DNA of 37,258 bases from Blautia glucerasea (GCF_020537505.1 NZ_JAJBMO010000031.1:1-37258); one strand, 5' to 3'. Counted from the stretch's first letter, positions 14,880-23,449 are shown. The notes: generated by a model not told the origin, from the sequence alone. Program-made: numbers and translations.

Positions 14880-15737
14880 TCACTCCACCGGATGAAGATT
14901 CTTCATAGATAAATCCAAAATAGGAGCAGAATGGGTAAGTGCTCCGCTTGATACATAATTTACACCCAAACCGGTGAGTCTGGCAATGTTTTCTTTTGTC
15001 ACATTTCCGGAAACCTCGATTTCGGCGCGGCCTGCGATGTAGTCGATGGACTCTTTCAGCTGTTCGGTGGTCATGTTATCCAGCATGATAATGTCTGCAC
15101 CAGCTTCCACAGCCTCTTTTACCATGTCAAGATTCTCGACTTCCACTTCGATTTTACGGACAAAAGGAGCATAGGCTTTTGCCATGGAGATGGCCTGTTT
15201 TACGCCGCCTGCGGCACCGATATGGTTATCTTTCAGAAGAACACCGTCGGAAAGGTTGTAGCGGTGATTGTTGCCGCCGCCTATGCGAACGGAATATTTC
15301 TCGAAAATACGGTTATTCGGGGTGGTTTTTCTGGTGTCCAGAAGCTTGATCCCGGTGCCTTCAAGAAGGGCTGCAACCTGGCTGGTGTAGGTAGCAATAC
15401 CGCTCATTCTCTGGAGGTAATTGAGGGCAGTTCTTTCCCCACAAAGGAGCACGCGGATGTCTCCGTAAATTTTTCCAACAAGCTGTTTATTTTCTACGTG
15501 GTCGCCGTCTTTTACATAGAATTCAGCTCTTGTGGATGAATCCAGAAGTGTGAAAACACGTTCAAAAACCTGGAGTCCGCAGATGATTCCATCCTGTTTG
15601 CAGATAAGATCTACAACACCTGGGGTGGGATTTGGCATTACACTGTTGGTGGACACGTCTTCGCTTGTAATATCTTCTTTTAATGCGCTTAAAATGAACG
15701 GATCAACATTTAATCCGAGAGTTACCTGATCATACAT
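14880..15737 (-). CDS. nadC: Nicotinate-nucleotide pyrophosphorylase (quinolinate phosphoribosyltransferase)
   Basis: A 285-residue enzyme joining quinolinate and PRPP to give nicotinate mononucleotide, CO2 and pyrophosphate. Visible family features: EDITSEDVSTNSVMP near the N-terminus, GERTALNYLQRMSGIAT, the active-site LLDTRKTTPNNRIFEKYSVR and GGGNNHRYNLSDGVLLKDNH, then the barrel segment EVEVENLDMVKEA and the phosphate loop VSGNVTKENI. The start is taken as 15737 (MYDQVTLGLN) with AAGGAA upstream rather than an ATG 57 bp earlier inside nadB. It overlaps the nadB stop by eight bases, so the two are coupled. Confidence 0.95.
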   Translation of the reverse strand: MYDQVTLGLNVDPFILSALKEDITSEDVSTNSVMPNPTPGVVDLICKQDGIICGLQVFERVFTLLDSSTRAEFYVKDGDHVENKQLVGKIYGDIRVLLCGERTALNYLQRMSGIATYTSQVAALLEGTGIKLLDTRKTTPNNRIFEKYSVRIGGGNNHRYNLSDGVLLKDNHIGAAGGVKQAISMAKAYAPFVRKIEVEVENLDMVKEAVEAGADIIMLDNMTTEQLKESIDYIAGRAEIEVSGNVTKENIARLTGLGVNYVSSGALTHSAPILDLSMKNLHPVE

Positions 15738-17145
15738 ATAAAAATTCCTTTCTGCCTTCTGGATTCTGGCCAAGGGTGATGGCCTGTGTGGCAAGGTGGT
15801 GATAAGTTTCGTCCAGGGACTGGATGTTCTGGTATGGGGTGAAGTCTACGTGGGCGGCGAGGTAGTCTGCAACTTCGCTGGCATTCTGGGATGAAGCATT
15901 CGTATTTGCAGCATCGTCAACGAAATTGCAATTACCTGCAGATGTATTACAGTTATTTGCTGTATTTTCTGCAACATCCTTAAGATCATGCTCTGCCATA
16001 TCCTGTGCAGCCCGTCTTGCGAAAACAAGGCTTTCCAGCAGGGAGTTGCTTGCCAGGCGGTTTTTGCCGTGGACACCGTTGCAGGCGGCTTCGCCTACTA
16101 CATAGAGATTTTCCATGGAAGAACGGCTTTTATGGTCAACCTTTACGCCGCCCATGAAATAATGCTGTGCCGGAACCACCGGAATGCACTCTTTGAAAAC
16201 ATCATAGCCCATTTCCTTGCAGTGTGCAACAATGTTTGGAAAATGGTGGCGGAGAGTTTCTGCCGGGATGGTGCGCAGGTCTTCCCAGACAAAGTCTGTG
16301 CCGTCTTTTGCCATCTGTTCGTGGATCTTTTCGGAAAGAAGATCACGGGGCAGCAGCTCGTTTACGAAACGGTTCATGTTCTTATCATAGAGCCTGGCTC
16401 CCTCGCCACGGACAGATTCAGAAATCAGGAAGCTGCGGTCCTCTGGGTGTTTGGTGTAGAAGGTGGTAGGGTGGATCTGCACGTAGTCCGGGTTCTGCAG
16501 CTCGATATTATGCTTGCTGGCAATGGCAAGAGCGTCTCCAGTGAGGTGCCGGAAGTTGGTAGAATGTCTGTAAAGTCCGCCTACGCCGCCGCTTGCCAGA
16601 ACGGTATAGGTGGCAGTAACGGTGTCAAGGGAACCGTCTGGACGACGGATCACAGCGCCATAGCAGTGGTTGTCTTTTTCCAGAATATCAACCATGGTGG
16701 TGTATTCCAGAAGTTCTACATTGGAAAGCTTCTGGACTTCGCGGAGCAGGGTGCTGGTGATCTCTTTTCCAGTTACGTCCTCGTGGAAAATAATGCGGTT
16801 TGTGGAATGGGCGCCTTCCTTGGTGTAGGCAAGGCTGCCGTCTTCGTTTCGCTCAAACTGGGCACCGTAAGAGACCAGATCCTTGACAACCTCTGGGGAG
16901 GTTTTGATCATGATCTCTACGGATTTTTTGTCATTTTCGTAGTGACCGGCCTTCATGGTGTCTTCGAAAAAGCTGTCATAGTCGGACTGCTCTTTCAGCA
17001 TGCACATGCCGCCCTGGGCAAGGAAGGAATCGTTGCTGGTAAGATCGGACTTGGTTATAATGGTAATTTTTTTATCACGGGGAAGCTGGAGGGCACAGTA
17101 AAGGCCGGAGCAGCCGCTTCCTGCGATGAGGATATCTGTTTTCAT
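15730..17145 (-). CDS. nadB: L-aspartate oxidase
   Basis: A 471-residue FAD enzyme oxidising L-aspartate to iminoaspartate for NadA. Residues 1-30 hold the Rossmann dinucleotide motif GSGCSG (TDILIAGSGCSGLYCALQL). The active site has HPTTFY and SESVRGEGARL, and FMGGVKVD plus EAACNGVHGKNRLASNSLLE close the FAD site. The C-terminal helical domain is shorter than in E. coli NadB (540 residues). It is preceded by an Asn/Ala-rich linker (about residues 408-440) with unusual composition. Start 17145 (MKTDILIAG) has GAAGGA upstream; an in-frame ATG 54 bp earlier is less likely. Divergent from nadA. Confidence 0.95.
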   Translation of the reverse strand: MKTDILIAGSGCSGLYCALQLPRDKKITIITKSDLTSNDSFLAQGGMCMLKEQSDYDSFFEDTMKAGHYENDKKSVEIMIKTSPEVVKDLVSYGAQFERNEDGSLAYTKEGAHSTNRIIFHEDVTGKEITSTLLREVQKLSNVELLEYTTMVDILEKDNHCYGAVIRRPDGSLDTVTATYTVLASGGVGGLYRHSTNFRHLTGDALAIASKHNIELQNPDYVQIHPTTFYTKHPEDRSFLISESVRGEGARLYDKNMNRFVNELLPRDLLSEKIHEQMAKDGTDFVWEDLRTIPAETLRHHFPNIVAHCKEMGYDVFKECIPVVPAQHYFMGGVKVDHKSRSSMENLYVVGEAACNGVHGKNRLASNSLLESLVFARRAAQDMAEHDLKDVAENTANNCNTSAGNCNFVDDAANTNASSQNASEVADYLAAHVDFTPYQNIQSLDETYHHLATQAITLGQNPEGRKEFLYV

Positions 17146-17205
17146 AATTGTTGGTCCTTCTTTGTGAGGTAAATTTGCATTCATGGGAGATAATTGCAAA
17201 AATTA

Positions 17206-17278
17206 GTAACTGTGAATTATGTTCACAAAAAATGCCCCGCGGAATACTGCCTTCTGAATAGTTTCGTGAACAGTAACC
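17206..17278. repeat. GTTACTGTTCAC-type intergenic repeat, copy 3
   Basis: Bounded by GTAACTGTGAATTATGTTCAC-like sequence on the left and GTGAACAGTAAC on the right, about 73 bp. The end motif GTTACTGTTCAC (here on the minus strand) is identical to the one at 2083. It lies in the nadB leader. Confidence 0.45.
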
Positions 17279-17377
17279 TTTTCGGTGGTACATAGAATGT
17301 AATATTTTGCAGAATCCCTTGATGAATAGTTGCTTTTGGTTATTCGGACTGCTGTGTGACCGAACGACATGTCCTGT

Positions 17378-17406
17378 AGTATAGCACTAAACTTTACAAT
17401 TGACAA
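17378..17406 (-). promoter_or_regulatory. nadB promoter
   Basis: On the minus strand TTGTCA (17406-17401) and TATACT (17383-17378) at 17-bp spacing. The dyad at 17393-17418 covers its -35 region. Confidence 0.7.
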
Positions 17407-17418
17407 GATAGCTGTAAA
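17393..17418. promoter_or_regulatory. Candidate NiaR operator between nadB and nadA
   Basis: TTTACA (17393-17398) and TGTAAA (17413-17418) form an inverted repeat with a 14-bp spacer. It covers the nadB -35 and ends nine bases before the nadA -35. The position suits a repressor acting on both divergent units. Assignment to NiaR is inferred from the gene content only. Confidence 0.5.
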
Positions 17419-17426
17419 CTTTTTTG

Positions 17427-17455
17427 TTGACAGTGAAGGCAACAGGTAATATAAT
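17427..17455 (+). promoter_or_regulatory. nadA promoter
   Basis: Perfect consensus TTGACA (17427-17432) and TATAAT (17450-17455) with a 17-bp spacer, about 65 bp upstream of the nadA start. Confidence 0.85.
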
Positions 17456-17520
17456 CCTAAGAAAATGTCCGAAAAGTGGGACGCTATTGATAAGTGAAAA
17501 AACAGGAGTGAAAAAAGATT

Positions 17521-18441
17521 ATGATGACTACAAGAGAACTGCAGGATGAAATTCTGCGTTTAAAGAAAGAAAAGGATATCTGCATTCTGGCTCATGCATA
17601 CCAGAGCCAGGAGATTCTGGAGGTGGCAGATTACACAGGCGATTCTTACGGACTGAGCCAGCAGGCCGCCAAAGCTCCGCAGAAGAACGTGCTGATGTGC
17701 GGCGTAAGATTTATGGCGGAGACAGTGAAGATCCTTTCCCCGGAGAAAAAGGTTTACCTTTCTAACAGCGGCGCCGGATGTCCAATGGCAGAGCAGCTGG
17801 ATGTGGAGATGCTTTCCGCACTGAAGGAGTCCAATCCGGACTATACTGTTGTGGCTTATATCAACACCACTTCTGAATTGAAAACAATCTGTGATGTGTG
17901 TGTAACTTCTTCCTCTGCTGTAAAGATCGTGAAGAATATCGACAATGACAAGATCCTGTTTATTCCAGACTGCAACCTTGGCGCATGGGTGGAGAAGCAG
18001 GTGCCTGAGAAGACCTTCAAATTTGTTCACGGTGGATGTCCTACCCACCTGAGAATGTCTGTAAGAGATGTGAAAAAAGCCAGGGCAGCTCATCCAGAAG
18101 CGAAATTCCTGGTTCATCCGGAGTGTCTGCCAGAGGTTTCTGCAATGGCGGATTACATTGGAAGTACAACTGGAATTATGAAATACGCCAAGGAAAGTAA
18201 TGCCAAAGAATTCATTATCGGAACGGAAAACAGCATCGTCCAGCATCTCCAGTTCGAGTGTCCGGATAAGAAATTCTATCCGTTGTCTAAGGACTGTGTA
18301 TGTCACAATATGAAGCTGACTACCTTGATGGATGTTTATAATTGCGTTCGCGGCCAGGGGGGAGAAGAGATCCAGCTGGATGAGAATGTGAGAATGAAGG
18401 GGAAGGCCTGTATTGATACCATGTTGACACTGGGAGAATAA
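17521..18441 (+). CDS. nadA: Quinolinate synthase
   Basis: A 306-residue [4Fe-4S] enzyme condensing iminoaspartate with dihydroxyacetone phosphate to quinolinate. Family landmarks: ILAHAYQSQEILEVADYTGD, CGVRFMAETVKILSP, the VHPECLPEV segment, GSTTGIMKYAK, IGTENSIVQHL and CHNMKLTTL. Cys87 (GAGCPMA), Cys173 (GGCPTH) and Cys261 are spaced 86 and 88 residues, as expected for the three cluster ligands. Other Cys residues are present. AGGAG at 17504-17508 precedes the start; the adjacent ATG at 17524 is an alternative. Transcribed alone from a consensus promoter, divergent from nadB. Confidence 0.95.
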   Translation: MMTTRELQDEILRLKKEKDICILAHAYQSQEILEVADYTGDSYGLSQQAAKAPQKNVLMCGVRFMAETVKILSPEKKVYLSNSGAGCPMAEQLDVEMLSALKESNPDYTVVAYINTTSELKTICDVCVTSSSAVKIVKNIDNDKILFIPDCNLGAWVEKQVPEKTFKFVHGGCPTHLRMSVRDVKKARAAHPEAKFLVHPECLPEVSAMADYIGSTTGIMKYAKESNAKEFIIGTENSIVQHLQFECPDKKFYPLSKDCVCHNMKLTTLMDVYNCVRGQGGEEIQLDENVRMKGKACIDTMLTLGE

Positions 18442-18454
18442 AATGTCTAAAGTT

Positions 18455-18502
18455 TTTCCAGAAGAGATTTTGGCATGTATTGCCCAAAATCTCTTCTGGA
18501 AA
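18455..18502. terminator. Perfect 19-bp stem-loop between nadA and the convergent surface-protein gene
   Basis: TTTCCAGAAGAGATTTTGG (18455-18473) is exactly complementary to 18484-18502. It starts 14 bases after the nadA stop. It lacks a strong T run on either strand, so it may act as a 3' stabiliser or a weak bidirectional terminator. Confidence 0.6.
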
Positions 18503-18534
18503 GCTCTCTAAAGTTAATTAATCACAGTAATCTA

Positions 18535-21500
18535 TTACTTCGCTTTTCCCTTCTTAATCAAACTAGCAGTTCCCATTTTTGCTTTTTTACTTACAGTGCG
18601 GTATGGAACTACTTTGTAGCTATAGGTGACGCCCTTCTTAGTGCGGACGGTATAGCGGGTGGTTTTGGCGGAAAGGGTTTTTATTTTTTTGAATTTGCCT
18701 TTTCCAGTTTGCTGATATAGGATGTAGCCGTTGGCACCGGAAACTTTTTTCCAGGAAAGGGTTTGTTTTCTTTTTTGGGTTTTTAGTACAAGGTTCGGGC
18801 GGGATAAGGTTGGGCGTACTTTTATGGTGGCGCTGTATGGGCTGTTTGCACCAGATTTTAATACGGCACGAACTCTGTACTGGTAAGTGGTTCCTACGTT
18901 TATTTTCTTGTCCTGGTAGGACAGAACGTTGGATTTTACAGTTTTCAGCTTTTTGTAGGCGCCGGAACCGGTTTTTTTGTAGACGATGTAATTCTTGGCA
19001 TTGTCTACAGCTGTCCAGCGGAGAGTGACTTTGTTCCAGGTGGAAGTAGTCTGAAGCGCCGGAGTGGTAGCAGGCTTGGTTGGAACTGGACTTGGGCTCG
19101 GAGTGGCAGCAGGTTTCGTCGGAGCTGGACTTGGGCTTGGAGTGGCAGCAGGTTTCGCCGGAGCTGGACTTGGGCTTGGAGTGGCAGCAGGCTTAGTAGG
19201 AACTGGACTCGGGCTCGGAGTATCGGCAGGTTTCGTCGGAACTGGACTCGGGCTTGGAGTGGCAGCAGGTTTCGTAGGAACTGGACTCGGGCTCGGAGTA
19301 TCGGCAGGTTTCGTCGGAACTGGACTCGGGCTTGGAGTGGCAGCAGGTTTCGTAGGAACTGGACTCGGGCTCGGAGTATCGGCAGGTTTCGTCGGAACTG
19401 GACTCGGGCTTGGAGTATCGGCAGGTTTGGTCGGTTCTGGAGTCGGAGTATCGGCAGGCTTGGTCGGTTTCGGAGTCGGAGTATCGGCAGGCTTAGTCGG
19501 TTCCGGAGTCGGAGTATCGGCAGGTTTGGTCGGTTTCGGAGTCGGAGTATCGGCAGGCTTGGTCGGTTCCGGACTTGGTGTATCTGGTGGCGCCGGTTTC
19601 ACAATCTGGAAATTTAAAGCAATACTTCCGAAATAATCCTGCATACCAGTGATGGTTACGGAAGCAGTTCCTGGTTCTGTGTTATTTTCCCAGGAGAGGG
19701 TATAATCAGTACCTTCCTTCAGAACATAAGAACCATTTCTTATAGTTATTTCAGGAGTGACAGGTTTACCGCTATAAGTCTGATCGGAAATAGCGGATAT
19801 ATTACATCTTTTTACAGAGGTAAAATTATGTGAGGTTCCGGTATAATTTCCAGAATAAGAGATAGAGAATAAGAGAATCTCTTTATCTGCGGACATTAAA
19901 GCGGAAGTTACAGTAAAGCTATCTGAAGGAAGACGAGAGCCATTATACATGATGATCAAATTATTTTTCAGAAAATCAGTACTGCTCCCATCACCATATT
20001 TCGCACTTGGAAGCTGGAAGGTTTCGCCGGAAACGGTGATTGGATTAATGGTAAATTCTTTTGCTGGTCCATTTTTGTATTTTCCAATGCCATTTACATG
20101 AACACATGGTCTGTTGTACATAGAATTTATATTAATATTATTAGTATAAGTAAGTATATAATCTACGTCCTTCTGAAGAACCTGTCCATTGTAGGTAACA
20201 GTTGGTTCTGGGGTGCATGGCTGACCTGTGTAGGTAAATGGAGGAATGTCTCCGATAACGGCATCGTGGATGGAAATATTATCTATATAGAAGGTCATAT
20301 ATTTCTCGCCTGTGAAGTTGCCGCATAATTGAACAAGAACGTAAGCATTTCCCTGCTGATTGTTGTCAATCCAGGAGAGGGTATAATCTTTTCCCTCAAC
20401 CAGTTCTGTTCCATTCCAGGTTATGGTTGGTTTCGGTGTAATCGGTTCTCCGTCGTAGTAGAAGGTTGACTGGGGCAGAGAAAGTGTCAGATCCGAAAGG
20501 GGAATTGGATCAATGTAATAGTTATAATACAGGGTTCCGCGATAGAGTCCCAGTCCTTTCATTGTCATGTGGGCTGTTCCTGCATTAATATTGTTGTCGA
20601 TAGAAAGTGAGTAATCTACACCTTCTGTCAAAGTGCGTCCATGGAAAGAAATGGACGGAAAAACGTTAATTTCTTTTCCAGTGTAATTATAAGAATTTGT
20701 ATAGTGGACAATGACCTCGCTGGAATTTTCCAGATCGTAGTAGGCATTAAGTGGGATAGTTACGCTGATGGATGGGCAGACCTTTAAAGTCGCTGTAACG
20801 CTGATGTCTCCCGCTTTTTTTAATTGTATAACACCAGTCTGACTAATTGTGGCTACAGAAGAATCCTCAGACTGCCATAAAAAGTTAGATGGATCCAGTT
20901 TGACATAGAAAGAGTCAAGGCAGGAAAGATATAAATTTATGGTTTTGGAGCCCTCTGTAAAAGTAAGTGGAGTTGCTTCTAAAAAGTGTGCATTTAAAAA
21001 TCTAGGCTGGGTATTTACTACAGGGGTAACTGTGCGGTTTGCCGGCTGTGAATATGCTTCTGCACTTTCTGTGGAAAACTCCTGTGCCCAATAGTAACGT
21101 CCGCTTTGGTAGAAACATCCGATTCCAACGGAAACATGCTGATAAGAAATAATTGCGGCGGAATGAGGCCCATCGCTCATAAGGTTATCCATTGCCTGTA
21201 CTGGCGGATTATCATTATTCGGTGTAATTGCCAGGTTTTCACTTAATATACTACACCCGGACTGATAACCGTATCCGTATCCATTTGGCCTGGAATGACT
21301 GAAACGGACACTGATCTCAGCTGATCGCTGCATGGCATGCTCAAGGAGCTTCTGGTCCATGACTAAAGGCGCCTGGTTATATTTGGCGCGTTCCTGGTTA
21401 ACAATTTCAAGCATCTGATAGGCGTAATCGTAGCGGTAAACGCCCTCTGCAAGTTTGATCTGTACAGTTTCGTTATCATTTGCTGCAGCCTGTACAGTAG

Positions 21501-21585
21501 TGCTGCGTCCCGGAGACAGTAAGAACATTAAAAGGAAAAAAATAACTGTCCCCAGAATAATGTGTCTGGTTCTTTTCTGATTCAT
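18535..21585 (-). CDS. Secreted CAP-domain surface protein with Ig-like, Pro-rich repeat and FN3 regions
   Basis: A 1016-residue exported protein. The signal peptide is about residues 1-33 (hydrophobic HIILGTVIFFLLMFLLSPG). A CAP/SCP domain spans about 45-180 (EIVNQERAKYNQAPLVMDQK, FSHSRPNG, YYWAQEFS). A Big2-like module follows (about 230-285). Four to five copies of a roughly 85-residue unit come next, with the motif YTGKEI...GVDYSLSIDNNINAGTAHMTM...GLYRGT (about 290-665). Then a Pro-rich stalk (about 668-835) and two fibronectin type III-like modules (about 840-1010). The C-terminus is Lys-rich, without an LPXTG motif, so anchoring is unclear. The start at 21585 has AAGGAGGG upstream. Likely a cell-surface or secreted adhesin-like protein; the ligand is unknown. 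Confidence 0.85.
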   Translation of the reverse strand: MNQKRTRHIILGTVIFFLLMFLLSPGRSTTVQAAANDNETVQIKLAEGVYRYDYAYQMLEIVNQERAKYNQAPLVMDQKLLEHAMQRSAEISVRFSHSRPNGYGYGYQSGCSILSENLAITPNNDNPPVQAMDNLMSDGPHSAAIISYQHVSVGIGCFYQSGRYYWAQEFSTESAEAYSQPANRTVTPVVNTQPRFLNAHFLEATPLTFTEGSKTINLYLSCLDSFYVKLDPSNFLWQSEDSSVATISQTGVIQLKKAGDISVTATLKVCPSISVTIPLNAYYDLENSSEVIVHYTNSYNYTGKEINVFPSISFHGRTLTEGVDYSLSIDNNINAGTAHMTMKGLGLYRGTLYYNYYIDPIPLSDLTLSLPQSTFYYDGEPITPKPTITWNGTELVEGKDYTLSWIDNNQQGNAYVLVQLCGNFTGEKYMTFYIDNISIHDAVIGDIPPFTYTGQPCTPEPTVTYNGQVLQKDVDYILTYTNNININSMYNRPCVHVNGIGKYKNGPAKEFTINPITVSGETFQLPSAKYGDGSSTDFLKNNLIIMYNGSRLPSDSFTVTSALMSADKEILLFSISYSGNYTGTSHNFTSVKRCNISAISDQTYSGKPVTPEITIRNGSYVLKEGTDYTLSWENNTEPGTASVTITGMQDYFGSIALNFQIVKPAPPDTPSPEPTKPADTPTPKPTKPADTPTPEPTKPADTPTPKPTKPADTPTPEPTKPADTPSPSPVPTKPADTPSPSPVPTKPAATPSPSPVPTKPADTPSPSPVPTKPAATPSPSPVPTKPADTPSPSPVPTKPAATPSPSPAPAKPAATPSPSPAPTKPAATPSPSPVPTKPATTPALQTTSTWNKVTLRWTAVDNAKNYIVYKKTGSGAYKKLKTVKSNVLSYQDKKINVGTTYQYRVRAVLKSGANSPYSATIKVRPTLSRPNLVLKTQKRKQTLSWKKVSGANGYILYQQTGKGKFKKIKTLSAKTTRYTVRTKKGVTYSYKVVPYRTVSKKAKMGTASLIKKGKAK
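19064..19590 (-). repeat. In-frame Pro-rich minisatellite (33-bp and 39-bp units)
   Basis: The coding strand repeats four 11-residue units TKPADTPTPK/EP with K and E alternating. Nine 13-residue units TKPA(D/A)TPSPSPVP follow, with D and A often alternating, giving a higher-order period of 78 bp. DNA identity between units is high, so copy number is likely unstable. Confidence 0.9.
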
Positions 21586-21690
21586 AGAACTCCCTCCTTA
21601 GATAAAACCTGATGATTTTATTTTACACAATACATTGAAAATATCAATCTGCTGGAAATAAATTTTTTGACAAAAAAGACTAAAAGCGTA

Positions 21691-21990
21691 TAATAAAATT
21701 ATATTTTTGCGCCTTTTGGGGGCGGGAGAGGGCAGGATGCGTATTACTGGACGGAATCTTACCTGGAAAGTGAGCTGAAGGTTCTGGTAGATGCAGCTTG
21801 TCCGGACAAAACTGTGAAGGACCTGAGAAGTCGTGGAGGAATTGCGGTGCGTGCTGGTTCCAAGGCAGAGAAAATCCTTCTGGAGAATAACGCCTGGACG
21901 CTGACAGGGACAAGTCAGGTATATTCCTGTGGTACGTTTAAACTGGCGGAAATTGCCTTTATAAAAAGTTTTAATAGAATAAATGGAGAA
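21691..21990 (+). pseudogene. Open frame without start codon, possible gene remnant
   Basis: From a stop at 21688 the plus strand stays open for about 100 codons with protein-like composition: DAYYWTESYLESELKVLVDA, TVKDLRSRGGIAVRAGSKAE, SQVYSCGTFKLAEIAF. There is no ATG with a ribosome site, and the frame runs into the glxK terminator hairpin. I do not recognise the family. It may be the 3' remnant of a lost gene or chance. Confidence 0.25.
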
Positions 21991-22045
21991 AGGCGATATA
22001 ATGGTTTAATTCGGTTTACAGCCAGAATTAAACCATTATATTGCC
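21985..22045 (-). terminator. Terminator of the glycerate kinase gene
   Basis: 21-bp arms (22045-22025 with 22012-21992, one G:T) start directly after the glxK stop codon on the minus strand, followed by CTTTCTCC. The core arm is AATGGTTTAATTC/GAATTAAACCATT. Confidence 0.8.
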
Positions 22046-23173
22046 TTAAAGCAGCCGGAACACCTGCTCGGCAGCAGCAGTCATATTGGCCTTTGCATTG
22101 GCAGGCTCCATAGCTTCCGCAAGTGTGCAGACATTTCGTAAAATTGGGAAAAAAGCGTCAATTCCCTCTTTATTGCAGGCTGCTGCTTCCTTTGTGACAC
22201 TTCCGGCAAATGCGATAACCTTTGCATGGTGCTTTTTTGCCAGCTTCGCCACGCCTATAGGGGCTTTTCCCATGGCTGTCTGAAAATCCAGGCGGCCTTC
22301 ACCGGTGACTACCACGTCTGCATCAGAAAGTTCCTGCTCCAGTCCTACAGCATTCAAAATAAGTTCGATACCAGGTATCAGCGTCGCACCCAGGTAGGAG
22401 AGAAAAGCGAAGCCAAGCCCTCCGGCAGCACCGGCACCAGGGGTATTGCAGTAATCTGTTCCCAGAGCTTTGGAAGTGATTTGGGCAAAATGTGCCATAG
22501 CTTCATCTAATTGTTTTTTCTGATTTTCTGTTACACCTTTTTGCGGACCGTAAACATAGGTGGCGCCATTTTCACCGCAAAGAGGGTTATTCACATCGCA
22601 TGCTACCTGAATATGAGCTTCTCTTAAAAGAGGATTCAGGCCGGAAATATCGATTCCGGAGACCTTCGCCAGTGCCTGTCCGCCTTCGCCGGCATCCACA
22701 CCATTTTCATCGAAAAAACGTACGCCAAGAGCTTTTAACATACCGATGCCGCCGTCATTGGTGGCACTTCCGCCGATTCCAATGATAAAATTGCGGCAAC
22801 CCTTCTGGAGGGCATGGTTTATCATTTCGCCCACACCGTAGCTGGTAGCAAGAAGAGGATCCTTTGCATCATCCGGAACCAGTGTGATCCCGGCCGCGGA
22901 AGCCATTTCCATAACAGCGGTATTGCTGTCTTTCAAATATCCATAATAAGCATTGACTGGAGTGTGCATGGGACCTGTGACGGTCAGATCGATCTGCTCT
23001 CCGTTCATGCCTTCGATCAAGGCGTCCGTGGTGCCCTCTCCGCCGTCTGCGAGAGGTTTTACAACGATTCTGGCATCCGGCTTTGCCCGAAGAACTCCTT
23101 CCTTGATGGCCATTCCGGCCTCTATTGAGCTTAAGCTTCCCTTAAAAGAATCAATTGCGATGACAACCTTCAT
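22046..23173 (-). CDS. glxK: Glycerate kinase (GlxK/GarK family)
   Basis: A 375-residue enzyme phosphorylating D-glycerate to 2-phosphoglycerate. It begins with MKVVIAIDSFKGSLSSIEAG and contains the family segments VVKPLADGGEGTTDAL, NFIIGIGGSATNDGGIGMLK, TPGAGAAGGLGFAFL and VVTGEGRLDFQTAMGKAPIG. The length is typical. GGGGAGG complementary to 23184-23190 decides the start at 23173 over an ATG 51 bp upstream. Monocistronic, with its own terminator immediately after the stop. Confidence 0.93.
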   Translation of the reverse strand: MKVVIAIDSFKGSLSSIEAGMAIKEGVLRAKPDARIVVKPLADGGEGTTDALIEGMNGEQIDLTVTGPMHTPVNAYYGYLKDSNTAVMEMASAAGITLVPDDAKDPLLATSYGVGEMINHALQKGCRNFIIGIGGSATNDGGIGMLKALGVRFFDENGVDAGEGGQALAKVSGIDISGLNPLLREAHIQVACDVNNPLCGENGATYVYGPQKGVTENQKKQLDEAMAHFAQITSKALGTDYCNTPGAGAAGGLGFAFLSYLGATLIPGIELILNAVGLEQELSDADVVVTGEGRLDFQTAMGKAPIGVAKLAKKHHAKVIAFAGSVTKEAAACNKEGIDAFFPILRNVCTLAEAMEPANAKANMTAAAEQVFRLL

Positions 23174-23389
23174 ATGAATAAACCTCCCCAAAACGGACAT
23201 GTTGCCTATTAGCGATATTACCATATATGAAATATACTATCATATATTTGAGAAAAAAGAATCCCCCTTTTTGTTGCCAAATGTACAAAGGTATAGTTGG
23301 CCCTTCCTATCCCTCTTTTACGTTGTACGTTGCTGTCAGTTTCCGCAGAAGAAACAAAGCCGGAAAGTGTCCGGAGCATATTTTGCTCG

Positions 23390-23418
23390 TTGCCTGGATT
23401 TTGCGAATCATGTATAAT
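23390..23418 (+). promoter_or_regulatory. tdk promoter
   Basis: TTGCCT (23390-23395) and TATAAT (23413-23418) at 17-bp spacing, 32 bp upstream of the tdk start. Confidence 0.65.
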
Positions 23419-23449
23419 CATTACAGAAAAAAGAGGAAGAGGTTATAAT

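Noticed and set aside
15988..17172. Long plus-strand open frame of 394 codons opposite nadB
   Set aside because: Antisense shadow; nadB on the minus strand has all family motifs and a ribosome site.
19064..19590. Regular repeats that could suggest a CRISPR array
   Set aside because: Units are contiguous and in frame with a Pro-rich coding sequence, with no unique spacers and no cas genes.
19064..19636. Plus-strand Gly/Val-rich frame GLVGTGLGLGV repeats
   Set aside because: It is the exact antisense of the Pro-rich repeat in the surface-protein gene; the real frame has a signal peptide, a ribosome site and recognisable domains.
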